64,000 nucleotides of DNA from Thelonectria olida. Taxonomy: Eukaryota > Ascomycota > Sordariomycetes > Hypocreales > Nectriaceae. Made by a program: the position numbers and the translations under genes. Where the stretch lies: contig JAGPYM010000081.1 of assembly GCA_020736575.1 (NCBI GenBank), positions 21,536 through 85,535 on the forward strand, written 5' to 3'. A model generated the notes under the pieces. The model saw nothing but the letters and a program-made list of their open reading frames with translations, made no database searches and had not been told where the DNA came from. This document shows positions 9,834 through 21,911 of this stretch, one piece after another. The stretch's first letter is position 1; the number at the start of each line of letters is the position of its first letter.

Positions 9834-11717
9834 ATGGCGGAAAAGCTACGGGGAAAATGGCTGCATTTTGCTATTACTGTGAGCGTTGGGAGCTCCTATC
9901 TCTTATTCGGTTATGACCAGGTTTGTATTGAAGTCACCAACCGCTGCTGGCTCTACTAACGCTGTCCGCTCCTTCGTAGGGCGTTCTGGGTGGCCTTGTC
10001 GCACAGCCGAGCTTCCTCGATGCCATTGGAAATCCAAGTCAGAGTTTCCTTGGTTTGATCGTCGCCTTGTACAACATTGGCTGTCTTGCTGGCTGCGTTG
10101 TCGTCGGCTTGATTGGTAATACGTTGGGTCGAAAGAAAACCATTGTCTGGGGCTGCTTCATCATGGTTATTGGCGGAGCCGTGCAAGCCGCGACCTACGG
10201 CTCTGCTCAGCTCATCGTTGGCAGGATAATCTCTGGAGTGGGCAACGGTATGTCCGCACACTTCTTTGCCCCGAATGAACCAACACTGACGGACGCCAGG
10301 CATGATTACATCCACCGTTCCGGTCTACATGTCGGAGTGCTCTCCAGCTAAGGATCGTGGTAGAGCCATCGCTATACAGCTCTCCATCGTCATTGTAAGT
10401 TTTCCTGTACTCGGTTCGTTCCAAAGCACTAATTCTGTCAGTTCGGCACTGTTGTTGCATATTGGCTAGACTATGGCACTATTAAGCATCTGAGCGGAGA
10501 GGTAAGAGTCAAGGGCATGCATGGTGTAGAGCTCATGCTGAGATATTCATAGGTTGTTTGGAGACTTCCCATCGCTTTCCAGAACGTATTCGCGCTGATC
10601 ACGCTTTTCACGTTGCCATTCTTGCCAGAAACTCCGAGGTGAGTTTCTTTGTGCCCAAGAGAAGAGTGTTGAACTGACTTTTGAGCCAGGTGGCTTTACT
10701 CGCACGGATTTCAAGAAGAGGCCGCCCGTGTGTTGGCCAGGCTGCAAGACTGTAGCCAAGATGATCCCCGCATTCTTCAAGCGAAGGAAGATATGGAAAC
10801 GACGCTGAGACTGGAGCGCGAATCCATACAGTTTTCCATCAGAGACTTATTCAACGACAAGACTCCTATTAAGAACACCAGGCGCTTAGTCTTGTGTTTT
10901 CTCATCCAGTTTTGGCAACAGTTCACTGGCATAAATGTTATTGCCTTTTATGTTACCATTGTTCTCGAGGTTAACGTCGGGTTATCCAAAGAAACAAGTA
11001 GCCTGGTGGCGGGTTGCATCCAGATCGCCTTCTGGCTGGGCACAATTCCGCCCATCTGGCTCTTGGACAAGATTGGTCGAAGGCCTATGCTCATGATCGG
11101 CTCCACGATGATGCTGATTTGCATGGTCATCTTCACTACAGGCATCGCTATCAATACGGCGGCGACAGCCAAGATGGCCCTGGCATTACTCTTTGTCTAC
11201 GAGGTTTCGTTTGGATTGTCATGGCTGAGTATTCCTTGGCTCTATGCGCCTGAGATCACACCTCTGCAACTGCGGCATGTTGGATCTGCCGTCGCCACTT
11301 TTTCCGAGTGGCTATGGACATTTGTTAGTTTCATCACGGTGATCGACGATGGTTCAGAGCTAACTGCGAGTCTCTCTTCAGGTCATTGCCCTCGTGACGC
11401 CCTACGCCATCGAAACTGCGGGCTGGAAGTTTTACCTTCTTTTCTGTGTCATGATCGTATTAACGATTCCTTTTACATACTTCTTTTTTCCGGAGGCAAG
11501 CACATATTTCCCTTTAAATGAACACCTTCAAAGTAGGATCCCAGTGGCTAACAGAAAGAAATAGACAAGCGGCAAGACCTTGGAAGAGATCGATTACATT
11601 TTCGGTCGAGCAGAGCTGGATCAAGAGAGCGGAGAAGAAACGACAGACATCAGTATGAAGATTCGGATGGAGAATCAGACAAGTTCAAGCATTCATGCTG
11701 AGCGCGTTACTTCTTAG
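9834..11717 (+). CDS. MFS sugar-porter-type transporter
   Basis: Predicted 498-aa plasma-membrane transporter with eight exons (9834-9920, 9980-10247, 10300-10394, 10442-10501, 10553-10638, 10690-11323, 11382-11495, 11565-11717), frame checked. Sugar-porter hallmarks are present: LFGYDQGVLGG in TM1, GRKKTI after TM2, a GVGNG stretch, PETPRWLYSHG at the end of TM6, QQFTGIN in TM7, DKIGRRP, PWLYAPEITPL, and a C-terminal PETSGKTLEEID. The last intron begins GCAAGC (11496) instead of GT, a GC-AG intron, and joins PE to TSGKTLEEID. Substrate could be a sugar, polyol or a small acid. It lies convergent with the second bZIP gene (75 bp gap), in a block with dehydrogenases and an OYE. Confidence 0.93.
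11496..11564 (+). other. GC-AG intron in the MFS gene
   Basis: Donor GCAAGC directly after the Glu codon of the FFFPE motif, acceptor AAATAG before ACA AGC. Splicing restores the family motif PETSGKTLEEID in frame. GC-AG introns are a small, known minority in fungi. Confidence 0.75.
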
Positions 11718-11791
11718 TCTGTAGAAGGATTCGGGATGCAGGGTGACGGCAAGTTCTAAGATGGTTCCACGCTGGCCGAGGTTGATTGCGT

Positions 11792-13437
11792 TTATTCGTG
11801 AGTGTATATTACTGGCGTCATCGAAGGAAATCGGTCCCGGAACTCAGAGCTCACAGTCCAGTTCCTCAGCTTCCGAACATGCTTCTCGAAAATGGAATGC
11901 AACGTGCAATCATCGTCAGGGTCCGCGATTGCATCAAGACTATCATACTCCCAGTTTACCGTGACATGTTGAGAATAATATGGAGAAAATAATTCAAAAG
12001 GATACTCGTCGGGATATTCGATCAAAATATCCCGAACACCGGGCCTATCGTGCGGTTAGTGGGCGAGGACTGTGAGGCTGATATCCGCCTTCTCGTACCA
12101 AGGAATATTGTCAATCCACATTGCATGCGGGACCGTTATTTGCATAACAGTAGGCCGTAGCCATGTTGGCATCGCGATATAACTTTCTTTCGTTGGACAT
12201 ATTTGCCACTGATGCAGTCAGTCACTGATCGTCTCACATCTTCAGCATCTCGTTCCAATTTCTTCCCTCCTCTTCATGATGCCCGCGAACTTCAAGGATA
12301 GCAGGCTTGACCTACCCTCATTGTATGACACATTAGATAGAAAAAAGCAAGCTTCTCATTCTGGTGGACGCTCGGAAACGTAGACAAAACCCCCGACATG
12401 ATCCTACTAAGGGGGTGAACAGCAGGACCCAACGATGTGTCCAGCAGTGCCTTGACTGTCGGTCTCTGTGGCCCTATGACTGTTTCGATGGCAACGCCTT
12501 CGGTAATCATGTCTCGGCGCGAGTTGGAGAAGTCTGATAGGATTTGGTCCAGAGGGCATGTGGGAGCCAAGTGTGAGCAGAGCACATTGAACGCCGACCT
12601 TGGCGTGCCACCCCGATGTGCATCCATAACAGAGCTCGATGGAGTCGGGAGTCTGACAGCAGAGCCAATCTGACTCATGCTCCTAGCGCTCTGGTGGCCT
12701 TGCATAACGCCGAAAGAGTTGTTGGCAACTGGTGATATCGGCGGGGCGCTGTGGCATCCTAGTGCGGGGTTAGATACTATGGCTCGCGTTCAGTGTAAGT
12801 CCTTACGCACCACTGTTGAAGGTATTTCCCTGACCTATGCCGTGTCCTTCTACGGGATGGTCGACGGTGGACTGCACCGAGTTGCCTATGGGAGCCAGGG
12901 ATGAGGGGGCTGGACCAGGGTCCGTGGCGACTAAGTTGGCTTGCGACTCATCTGGTTCAGACATGGGTGACGAGGGGATGGTTTGCGCCTGCGATGAGTG
13001 CCGGGTTTGGGTCTCAGGGCGCAGACCCGAGTCGTCTTCTACGAGCCCATCTTAGCAGACTGAAGAGCGGGGGATAAGCAAGGGGGCGAGCGGGCAGGTT
13101 TACCAGAAGTTTCCGGTGGTTGGGCCGTATCGTTGAGATGGCTCAACGCCGTTGAGACTAGGTCAAGGACGGCTTCCAAGCATTGCGTGAGGTTCTTATT
13201 TTGCTCACGGGCTGATAAAAGCTCTTGCTCTTTTCGGTTCGCCGTTGCCTGAGTTTGGGCAAATTGCTGCTCGAGACTGGCAATGCAGTCCTTCGTCCGT
13301 TGGCGAAACGCACGCTGCGCACGCCGGTCAACGTTGCGCTTGTGCTGAACCTGCTCCTCAGTAAGGCTGGAGACTGCTCTGGAGCGCTTCTTCGAGGAAC
13401 CAGCAGGGGCAGCTCTGGTTGGGGCGGAATCACCCAT
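11792..13437 (-). CDS. bZIP transcription factor with DUF3425 domain (paralogue of the gene at 766)
   Basis: Predicted 455-aa nuclear regulator. Five exons on the minus strand (13437-13104, 13038-12811, 12758-12316, 12208-12099, 12044-11792), frame checked. The start chosen is the ATG at 13437 (MGDSAPTRAAPAG), aligning with MTDSNPIEAAQAG of the other copy; a TTG nine bases upstream is not needed. Basic region RRAQRAFRQRTKDC, then a leucine-rich coiled coil. The DUF3425 part contains CPLDQILSDF, FFYLMCHTMR, WQICPTKESY, WIDNIPW and VRDILIEYPDEY. The last two exons are 110 and 253 bp, identical in length to those of the first bZIP, showing common descent. It sits between an MFS transporter and an aldehyde dehydrogenase and may regulate them; that is inference. 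Confidence 0.9.
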
Positions 13438-13922
13438 GTTTCCCAATCAACTGGGATCAATATCTGACGAGACTGAATAATGGAGGCTGCAGGAGGGAAT
13501 GGAGAGTTGAGTGGGGTCGCGTCTGGCACACGACAAGCACTGGTCAGAAGCAAGGGATATGACCGGACTACCTTTGTCAGTCAGTCGATGCGAGCGAGAG
13601 ACGCCATGGTCGCTTCAGCGATGGGAAAGTCATCACATGACAACGACATGACCGGTGCCACCAACGCTTCTCCCGGACTGGGTTAGTACAGACAGGACAC
13701 GAGAGATCCACGCCAGACATGAGTCATGCTCGAGGTCTGAGATCCGGTCTGCAACTGATGTCATATGCACCTCACTTGTGGTACCTTGTATCTATGCATG
13801 AAGTATTGTTCTTTTCAACTGACGGAATGACTGGCTCTACTCTCTTGATTGGGACACTGTTCGGTGTGTGACAAGTTACACCTCCACCCAGCCTCTCCTC
13901 TAGTCCCGCGACTTGTCCAACC
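13438..13922. other. Intergenic region between bZIP and ALDH genes
   Basis: About 485 bp. It should contain the promoter of the bZIP gene and the 3' end of the ALDH transcript. No other feature recognised. Confidence 0.35.
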
Positions 13923-15770
13923 TCAATAGTTCAGATTAATCAGCACCGTCTTCGGCTCGGTGTAGGAACGAAGGGCATGCTCGCCCATCTCTCTGCCAAG
14001 CCCGCTCTCCTTAGTACCGCCGAATGGGCAAGAAAAGGTAATGGTGCTGATGCAGTTGACGCCAACAACGCCCGAATCAAAGACAGAACTTAACCGGAGT
14101 GCGCGGGAAATGTCCTGCGTGAAGACACCGGCCATGAGTCCGTATTTACTGTTGTTGGAACGACGAATAACCTCCTCCTCTGTATCAAACTTATTGATGA
14201 CGACCACGGGCCCGAAGATCTCGTCATTATATATTGTCGCGCTGTCCTTTGTGTCGGTGAAGATTGTCGGCTCAATGTAGTACCCCTAGGCGTCATCGTT
14301 AGTATCACGTCGTCTTTGGCGGCATCATACGTCAAGCGTGAAGGCAAGGGCCTCATACCTTTGAGCCAAGAGCCTTTCCACCAGAGAGCAGTGTGCCTTG
14401 CTGCTCGTCTCTCGCAGTGTCAATAATGTTCATTATTCGTTCAAATTGACCTTTGTCGACGACCGGGCCAATCTCGACACCCTCTTTTTCAGGGTCGCCA
14501 ATGACATTCGTCTTTGCCTTGAAGGCTGCGGCGTAGGCCTCTATGAACGCATCGTAAATCCCTGCCTGAACATAGACCCTTGTTGCCGCGAAACAAATTT
14601 GACCACTATTGGTGAGAAGGGCATTGGCGGTCCTTGAATGGGAGTTAGATGCATTCCCCTCACGGTAAATGGGGGACAAGGGAGGGAGCGTAACACACCA
14701 GTCGACGGCGTTTTTGAGATTCGCATCATCAAAGACAACTGCAGGGCTTTTCCCTCCAAGTTCTAGTGTAACCCTTTTCAGGTTACTTTGAGCAGCGAGT
14801 ACCTGGACAGCCTTTCCTGTCTGGACACTCCCCGTAAAGCTGACCTTGGAAACCCGCATATGAGATGCAAGGGCAGCCCCCGTTGTTCCGTCTCCAAGCA
14901 GGACTTGGAACACGCCGGGAGGAAACCCGGCCTGGAGAATCAGCTTTCCCAGCTCAGCTGCCATCAACGGAGTTTTCTCGCTAGGCTTCAGGATGAAGAC
15001 ATTTCCGGTTGCCAGCGCAGGGGCAGCTTTAAGGCCCACAGATGCCAAGGGACCGTTCCATGGAATTATGCTACCATCATGTTAGTTATCGACGCAGATC
15101 CAACTGGAAATGACTAACGATACCCTGCCACAACACCGATTGGCTCGTTTCTGACAATCTTGTAGAAGCCATCGTCTGCAGGAAAGACCTGGCCCGCATA
15201 TTTGTCCACCCAACCGGCGTAATCTAGGCAAGTCAGCTTGCGACGGCTCACTGGTGAAGATGGGTAGGGCAGGCCTACATCGGAAACAACCGATGGCTGT
15301 GGCTATCTCTGATTTTCCAAAGGGATGATAAGGTGCGCCTAGGGTAAGTCTTGTCAGATATGCAAGGCGTTCTTGGTTGGCCTCGAGCAGATCTGCAAAT
15401 CTCAGCAGAATCTTTTGCCTCTCAACATTCGTCAGCTTTCTCCATGGCGAGTCAGCCTGGAACGCCTGGTTTGCAAACTTGACTGCTTCGTCGATGTCTT
15501 CACTACCAGCAACCGGGATTTGGTCGCTAACAAGCTCGCCGTTGGCTGGATTAAAGACGGAGAGTCTGACAGTGCCTTCGTTAGTAAAGTGATGATGAGG
15601 GCGTGACGTGAGATTGGCGTACTTTTTACTCCCATGGCAATGGACAAACTATGGAATTGACCAATTTTAGCATTCAATTATGGTTGGTATAGAGAGGTGT
15701 AGAGAGGATGGGTGCACTCCCATACCTTGTTGTTAATGAAAAGTTGGGTGAGATGCGGTTCGAGCTCCAT
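13923..15770 (-). CDS. Aldehyde dehydrogenase (NAD(P)+-dependent, ALDH superfamily)
   Basis: Predicted 498-aa enzyme oxidising an aldehyde to the carboxylic acid. Six exons (15770-15726, 15621-15279, 15223-15124, 15070-14699, 14632-14359, 14285-13923), frame checked. The IPWNGPL motif leads to the cofactor-binding KPSEKTPLMAAELG and FTGSVQTGK. The catalytic general base is the Glu in VTLELGGKSP, and the nucleophilic Cys is in NSGQICFAATRVYVQ. The C-terminal FGGTKESGLGREMGEHAL is standard, and the length is typical. Substrate unknown. Its position beside an SDR, an OYE and sugar-porter-type transporters suggests oxidation of an intermediate in the same catabolic or detoxification route. Confidence 0.94.
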
Positions 15771-16587
15771 CTTGTAACAATCAATGTCTACGAGTCGATT
15801 TTTGGGATGAGTTTGTGAAGAAAAGATTGCGTATAGAACTATCAATCTCGACAGAGAAGACCGCAATAAATGTTTTCCCATTTAATAGACACCTTTCCAC
15901 CTTTCCACATCGATTAACCTACCCGTAATTCCTTCGTCATGACGCCAAAGCCGTGAAGCCCACCATGCCTCCACTCCAAGTCCTGAGTCATGTTTCGCAA
16001 GCTCTCAAGCTGATGATTGAATCCGAGAACTACTGAAAGGCTAAGCTGCATCTGGGTGTCGGAGGAACAATTGCTTGGCTTCACTGTAGGGATCCCACGG
16101 TTGACATTGGCCAATGTCGACATCCAATGTGAATGGACACATAATACATTCCCGAGAGGAGGGATCCATGCCGAAAGTCTCTAGCTTCTAGTGTGGTGGC
16201 ACGTATCACTGGAAGGTGAGAGAAGGCTCTGGCACTGCACTGTAGCTCTGTGCGTATCTTGTCTGTCATTGAAGATGCAGGATCTCGTACTCGTATCCCG
16301 ACTCAAGCTCCGATGGCAGCGTCTGAAGGCGATCACTCGTGTCAGTCAAAGTTCTTCCACGACAGACGGAGTGATGCTATTTCAGTTTTGAGGTTTCGCT
16401 ATATTTCCGAAAGGGCAACTTGAGATCATCTAACTTCCTATGAACATCACCCATTGAGCGAGCCACGCAAACATTATAGAGAGCAAGTACGCAAGTAGTA
16501 AGAACTGCACGGTGCAAATAATCGGGTGATGTAACTATCTGTCTCGGCCCGACCCATGGGGTTTGATCGGAGCAAAGGCAGCCCTTC
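15771..16587. other. Intergenic region, 0.8 kb, no gene recognised
   Basis: Between the start of the ALDH gene and the end of the SDR gene. I see no supportable coding sequence or repeat. Confidence 0.4.
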
Positions 16588-17513
16588 CTAGCGGAGATTT
16601 GTCGCTTGGTTTTCCAAGCTTGCAGCCTCCACAATCTGCCTCATGCCATCATTAATGTATTCCATCTGGTCCCTCAAGTAGAACGTCTTGCCAAATATCT
16701 CAACTGCCAGACCGTAAGCCTCGCTCTTTTGCACTTCTCGTCCCTTGCCATCCTTTATATTCCCACCCTCTATCAAAGTTTCGACAGTAGAGACGATTGT
16801 TTCAACAGGGGTCAGGTACTCCTCTGGGAACTTGTCCCACGCCTTTGTGGAAAGCAAGTTGGTCCGAACAGTGCCAGGGCAGATGGCATACGTTCGTATC
16901 CCATCGCGACGGAACGGGCGGGCAATCGACCTCATGAAGCTGAGTAGCCCCGCCTTGGAGGCCGAGTACAGCGGATTGAATTCTTGAGCATACTGTCTTT
17001 TGTTAGCAACCTGCACAGCGTATGCGACATGCCCACTGAGGGTTTTCATGCTTGGCTGGCCCATACAAAGCTTGCAATGCTGGCGGTCATCACCAAAACA
17101 GCATCTTGATGGGGGCGAGTATTGGCCAAAAAGTACTGGCGCGCTAGGTAGCATGTGTTTATGGCGGCTTTCAGGTTGATGTCGATGCTTAGTTGATTCG
17201 GTTCCGGCGGTGGTAGCGATTCAGCCCTGTGGTAGAAGTTGTCGAGCTGAATGATGCCAGCGTTGGCAAACACAAAGTCCAATCGACCACGAGATTTGAA
17301 TACGTTTTCGAATGCTGAGGAGAGGCTGCCCCAGCTGTTCACATCCACTGCCGTGAACTGCAGCTTGGGATGTTTACGAGTAGCTTCAGCTCCGGCAGAG
17401 GCATTGAGGTCGAAGATATGCACCTCCCAACCTTTACTAGAGAGTGATTCGGCAACCGCCAGGCCCATACCTGAAGCCCCGCCGGTGATGATGGCTGTTT
17501 TTGGTAGAGCCAT
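16588..17513 (-). CDS. Short-chain dehydrogenase/reductase
   Basis: Predicted 283-aa NAD(P)-dependent oxidoreductase. Two exons (17513-17067 and 16992-16588), frame checked. The N-terminal TGGASGMG is the cofactor-binding motif; NAG appears in FVFANAGI. The catalytic Ser-Tyr-Lys set is VMTASIAS then YSASKAG, with the intron falling between the two halves. PGTVRTNL follows, as usual for classical SDRs. The overall shape resembles 15-hydroxyprostaglandin-dehydrogenase-like fungal SDRs, but the substrate is not determinable. A TATATAA at 17642-17648 lies about 130 bp upstream of the start. It shares direction with the ALDH and OYE genes on either side. Confidence 0.92.
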
Positions 17514-18061
17514 GGTAGCGAATTGTATTGGATATTTGATGAGAAGTTGGGGTTGACACTCGTAAAGTGAAGATCCGAATATGTAGTAGTATATAGACCG
17601 ATATAGCTAATGGTAGATATTCCGGGGTGGGCCTCTGATGTTATATAAGGAAGTCTGAATGCAGTAAGGTATCTTGAGTAAAGATGACTTACACATAAGT
17701 CATGGGTCAATGAGGGGGAAGCACTACATTGTTGCACACCCAGTCAGGGGCAATGACTTGCCAGTTCTCGTCTTGTAACTCGGGCCTGCAGTGGTTTCTT
17801 GGTTGTAGGAATTGTCATGAGTAAGCCTACACGAGTGTTCTGTCCGGACGAGGAGCCACTGCATGGCTTTTAATCATGAGTCATGTTGACCTTTATGGTT
17901 TCCAGTGTGTTGACATAACCCCAGATGTGAATGTACGAGACGAGTGGGATCAATGACTACGACCATGGCGCAGGCATGACGAGCTATCATGAAATGAATT
18001 TAACAACACTCTGAGAGTGGCAAGATTGGAAAGTGTTTGAGAAATGTCAGAATTCATCTAT
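17514..18061. other. Intergenic region with a TATA-like element
   Basis: 548 bp upstream of the SDR gene and downstream of the OYE gene. TATATAA at 17642-17648 is the only recognisable core-promoter element. Confidence 0.4.
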
Positions 18062-19243
18062 CTAATCTTCCTCTTTGGCCTTGCAGCGCTGCAGATAGCG
18101 AATGAAGTCTTCGCTGAAGGGATAGTCGGTGTAGCCTTTCACAGCCTTTGGTGTGTAAAAGGTGTCACGATCGTACTTGTTGAGTGCCAACTTTCTCTGG
18201 ATTCTAAAGGGCAAGTCTGGTGTCGAGATGAAATACCTCCCAAACATGACAACAATATTCTTTTCCGGATACTCTTCATCGGCCAGTTTGCGCGCTGTCT
18301 CGGGTGTGTAACCACCAGCAATTAGAAGAGGGCCGTCCCAGATGTCAATTGCGAATGCCAATTTATCTCCAGAGTCAACATCCGTATTCCCAGAGATTCT
18401 GGACTCGACGAGGTGAAGATAGGCGAGATTCAGTGGTTGCAATCTCTGGATGAGATCGGTGAACTGAGGTATCGGGTCCTCCATCTTCATGCCATTGTAG
18501 GTGCTCCAGGGGCTGAAGCGTATCCCCGTTCGTTCTGCGCCTATGGCATCGCAAACGGCTTGAACAACCTGGACAGCAAACCGAGATCGGTTTTCATTAC
18601 TCCCACCATACATGTCGGTTCGCTGATTGCATCGATCTTGGATAAACTGATCAATCAGGTATCCATTAGCTCCATGGAGCTCCACCCCATCGAACCCTGC
18701 CTCAATGGCATTCTTAGCCGCGTGAGCATAGTTCTGTACTGTACTTTGGATTTCCTCCACAGTAAGAGGAACTGGCTTCGGGCGTGAAGAGTCGACAGCG
18801 ATGTCACTTGAGCTCCGGAAGGTAATACCCTCTCTCTTCGCAACATCAGGCTCGGCAGTGCGACCTAGGGCCCAGAGTTGACAGAAGATGTATCCGCCCT
18901 GAGCGTGGACGGCATCTGTAATTGTCCGCCACGCAGTAATCTGTTCGTCGTTGTAGATACCAGGGACATTGGCGAAGCCACCGTCGGCCGGAGAGATGAA
19001 GGTTCCTTCGGAAATCAACAAAGTGCCCGGTACTGAGGCACGTTGGCTATAGTAATCCCTGACAGCGGCGATGGGGATGTGGTCGTCCGACGCTCGAAAT
19101 CGCGTGAGGGGACACATTGCGATGCGGTGACTGAGGAGGATATTGCCGACCTGGACGGGCTTGAAAAGCTGAGATGCGGCCATGTCGGCCGTGGGCTTAT
19201 TGGCTTCGGGGGCTTGCAATGGTGTTTGTGCCGAGACAGTCAT
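18062..19243 (-). CDS. Old Yellow Enzyme family NADH:flavin oxidoreductase
   Basis: Intronless, 393 aa from the ATG at 19243 (MTVSAQTPLQ). An upstream in-frame ATG at 19375 would add 44 residues that do not look like the family, so I prefer the internal start. OYE features: LFKPVQVGNILLSHRIAMCPLTRFR at the N-terminus of the FMN barrel, the substrate-binding His-Asn pair in ELHGANGYLIDQF, the RTDMYGGSNENRSRF block, and the late flavin-binding MFGRYFISTPDLPFRI. OYEs reduce activated C=C bonds of enones and enals using NAD(P)H and FMN. With the adjacent SDR, ALDH and EthD genes this fits modification or breakdown of an unsaturated carbonyl compound. No transit peptide seen. Confidence 0.94.
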   Translation of the reverse strand: MTVSAQTPLQAPEANKPTADMAASQLFKPVQVGNILLSHRIAMCPLTRFRASDDHIPIAAVRDYYSQRASVPGTLLISEGTFISPADGGFANVPGIYNDEQITAWRTITDAVHAQGGYIFCQLWALGRTAEPDVAKREGITFRSSSDIAVDSSRPKPVPLTVEEIQSTVQNYAHAAKNAIEAGFDGVELHGANGYLIDQFIQDRCNQRTDMYGGSNENRSRFAVQVVQAVCDAIGAERTGIRFSPWSTYNGMKMEDPIPQFTDLIQRLQPLNLAYLHLVESRISGNTDVDSGDKLAFAIDIWDGPLLIAGGYTPETARKLADEEYPEKNIVVMFGRYFISTPDLPFRIQRKLALNKYDRDTFYTPKAVKGYTDYPFSEDFIRYLQRCKAKEED

Positions 19244-19926
19244 GGTGTCAGAGTCTCGAAAACGGTGATTCAACAATAAAAGCGTAGAAGTCTGGACCAA
19301 AGGATGTCCTCTCCAGGAACCGAGGAGATGCCTTGTATTAACATGGGCAATGAAAGGCATCTCAGGCCCGATCAAGGAAGTTACATCATGACTGGAAACA
19401 CCACCCCCAACGGAATGGCATGACTCGGAGAAAACTAAGGTGAGGGGGTCATGGTGACATGAGTAATGGACAACCTAAGCTCCAAAGACCAAGGCCGTGA
19501 CCGACTATCTCCACAATGGCTGAAGCAATTCAGGGCAAAGTAGCCCGGGAAATAATTCCGTTGATAAGAGAAGTGCAGAAGCGGAGGGGCGTGCTCCGCT
19601 CCCTTTCATTGGTTATCGTGCGCATGAACGGCCTTCCCAATCTCCTGGACAAGTTCTGGGGCTGATGCGGGGTCTGGGGAAACAATCTTCGAAATTCCGG
19701 GGTAGCATCACATGGCTATGGGCAAAATGACTAGCTGGATAACTTTGAACTAATGCCAAAGACAAACTGGCTGCACATGGAACCTTATATAACATGGCTG
19801 TAGACGCAGAAAATCACCAGCGATATTTCCCATCGTCTCTCCTATCATTACTACACGTTTGTCTCATACTGCATTTATACTCGTCAACGATCACTCCAGC
19901 AACAAGCATACACGCGTCCAAGCCAG
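19244..19926. promoter_or_regulatory. Divergent promoter region of OYE and MFS genes
   Basis: 683 bp between two divergent starts. A TATATAA at 19786-19792 lies about 135 bp before the MFS start. No coding sequence recognised. Co-regulation of the two genes is plausible but not shown by any motif I can name. Confidence 0.45.
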
Positions 19927-21911
19927 ATGCCCAGCATGTTGGCCAGTCTCAGGTCCAGAATCAGAGGGAAAACCATCAAGCGATTGATGTCCACCAGCTG
20001 TGCAATCGTATGACTACCTATCCATGGCCACGGACGGGACATCCGAGCTTTATCTGACTAAGGTTACAGTCTTTCTGTCTATACGGCTATGATGCCGGCG
20101 TTTTGGGCGGCGTGCAAGAGACGGAGCCCTTTCTCCGCGCTATGGGAGTGAGCACACTTGTCGAATACGTGATCCAACTCGGTACTAACAGAGGTTGACT
20201 ACAAGCATCCAACTGGCACCTATGTGGTTCCCATGATTGCTTCAGCATACACTCTTGCGGCCACAGTTTGCTCCCTAGCCGTAACCGTTATCGGCATGCC
20301 ACTCGGACGACGCATGTGCATCCTTCTTGGGAACCTTTTTGTTATCATCGGCGGTAGCCTTCAGGCATCGGCTTGGTCTGTTAGTCAAATGATTGTCGGC
20401 CGTATCTTCTGCGTAAGTGCGATGATGGTTCCCATGTGTCATATTTCGAATGCTAATCGAAGCTACCTTGATTAGGGAATCGGCATTGGTGTAGGCTTAC
20501 CTGTCCTCGCAGGACTGTGATGTGATGGGGCTCAGTTAACCGATGTTAGTTTATTTCGTGCTCGATCCCGACGTACCAGGCCGAAATGACCACGGAGCAC
20601 ACCGAACGTGGCCCAGACGTTGCCGTTACATGTGTCTTCCTGGTCTCCGGCGCGGCTATTGCTTATTGGATTGACTTTGGATTCACTCGCTTGGACAACC
20701 AATTGTCATGGGTAGCCAAGTATTCCGTCATTTTTTCTGAGTGGCCAAGAGCTAATCGTTCTATCTCAGCGCTTCCCCATTGCCCTCCAGGTGCTATTTG
20801 CCGTCTTCGCTGGCGGTATCATGCTTTGTCTCCCAGACACGCCCAGGTGGTACTACGCAAAAGGGTATGAAGCAGAAGGTGAAGAGACCCTCTGCAGAAT
20901 CTTCGATGCCGGATCCAACGATCCCAGGGTCCAAGCCATGAAAAATTCCATTCTCGCCAGCATTGCATTGGAATCTTCTGATGAACGCGGCTTCAACCTG
21001 CTGGACTTGCTCTGGGACCGAAGCGACCTCCGCGTTGGTCGCCGTATTAGGATTTCATTTCTCATCCTTGCTATCCAACAGATGATGGGTAGGATCTCTC
21101 TAACCTCGTGAACTGCCGTTGACTAACGACGGAACTCTCTAGGCATCAATCTTTCTGTCTACTACAGCACCGTCATTTTCTCCCAGGTTGGCCTGTCTCC
21201 GTTCATGTCACAGCTGCTGGCTGCCCTCATGAATACCCTGTTTGCACTGGGAACGGTACCGCTGGTTTATACTGTCGAAAGTTTTGGCCGGCGAAACATT
21301 CTACTGTACTCTGCTGCGGCCCTCACCGTTTGCATGGTAATCTTTGTTGCCATGATCGGACTCCCGAACCAATCCCTCGCAACGCAATGGACAGCGGTCG
21401 GCGCAATCTTCGTCTATAACACCGTCTTCGGCTATGGTTGGATTGGAATTTGCTGGCTCTATGGCCCAGAGGTATGCCATTTCTGGCCCATCCTGATAAT
21501 CACCGAGAACCCCACAGATGCTAATACCGACATCTCAGATTGCGCCTCTCAAGCTTCGTCATGCTGGAGCTGCAGCTGGCGCCTTTGGAGAATGGTTATT
21601 CTCCTTTATCACAGTTTTTGCTGGCGGCATTGCTCTCCAGAATGTGGGATGGAAGATATGGATATGGATGGCGCTGTCTTGTTTCGTCGCAATGTTCTTC
21701 GTCTACTTCATGTGCCCTGAGGTAAGCTATGACATGCCACTGTCGAGTTATCAGCAATCTAACACGAAGCTAGACAACAGGAAAGACTCTGGAGGAGATT
21801 GATGTACTCTTTGCTAAAGATGAGGTGAAGCATAGCATCCTGGCAGAGCAAGTCCTTGCCCAAAGCCATATGGATGAGAAGCCTCACGAGAGCTTTGTTG
21901 AGAGCGCTTAG
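19927..21911 (+). CDS. MFS sugar-porter-type transporter (second copy type)
   Basis: Predicted 497-aa membrane transporter with nine exons (19927-20007, 20070-20147, 20194-20412, 20476-20490, 20580-20711, 20770-21088, 21143-21471, 21539-21721, 21774-21911), frame checked. N-terminal RGKTIKRLMSTSCAISF leads to CLYGYDAGVLGG in TM1. GRRMCI, PDTPRWYYAKG, QQMMGINLSVYY, ESFGRRN, CWLYGPEIAPLKLRHAG and PETTGKTLEEID follow. Oddity: the only in-frame splice after GIGIG (20490 to 20580) yields GIGIG-AEMTTEHTERG and lacks the roughly ten residues including the P-x-Y normally between these motifs. The intervening DNA has an in-frame stop. The gene may be slightly defective or use a splice I did not find. 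It lies divergent from the OYE gene. Confidence 0.85.
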
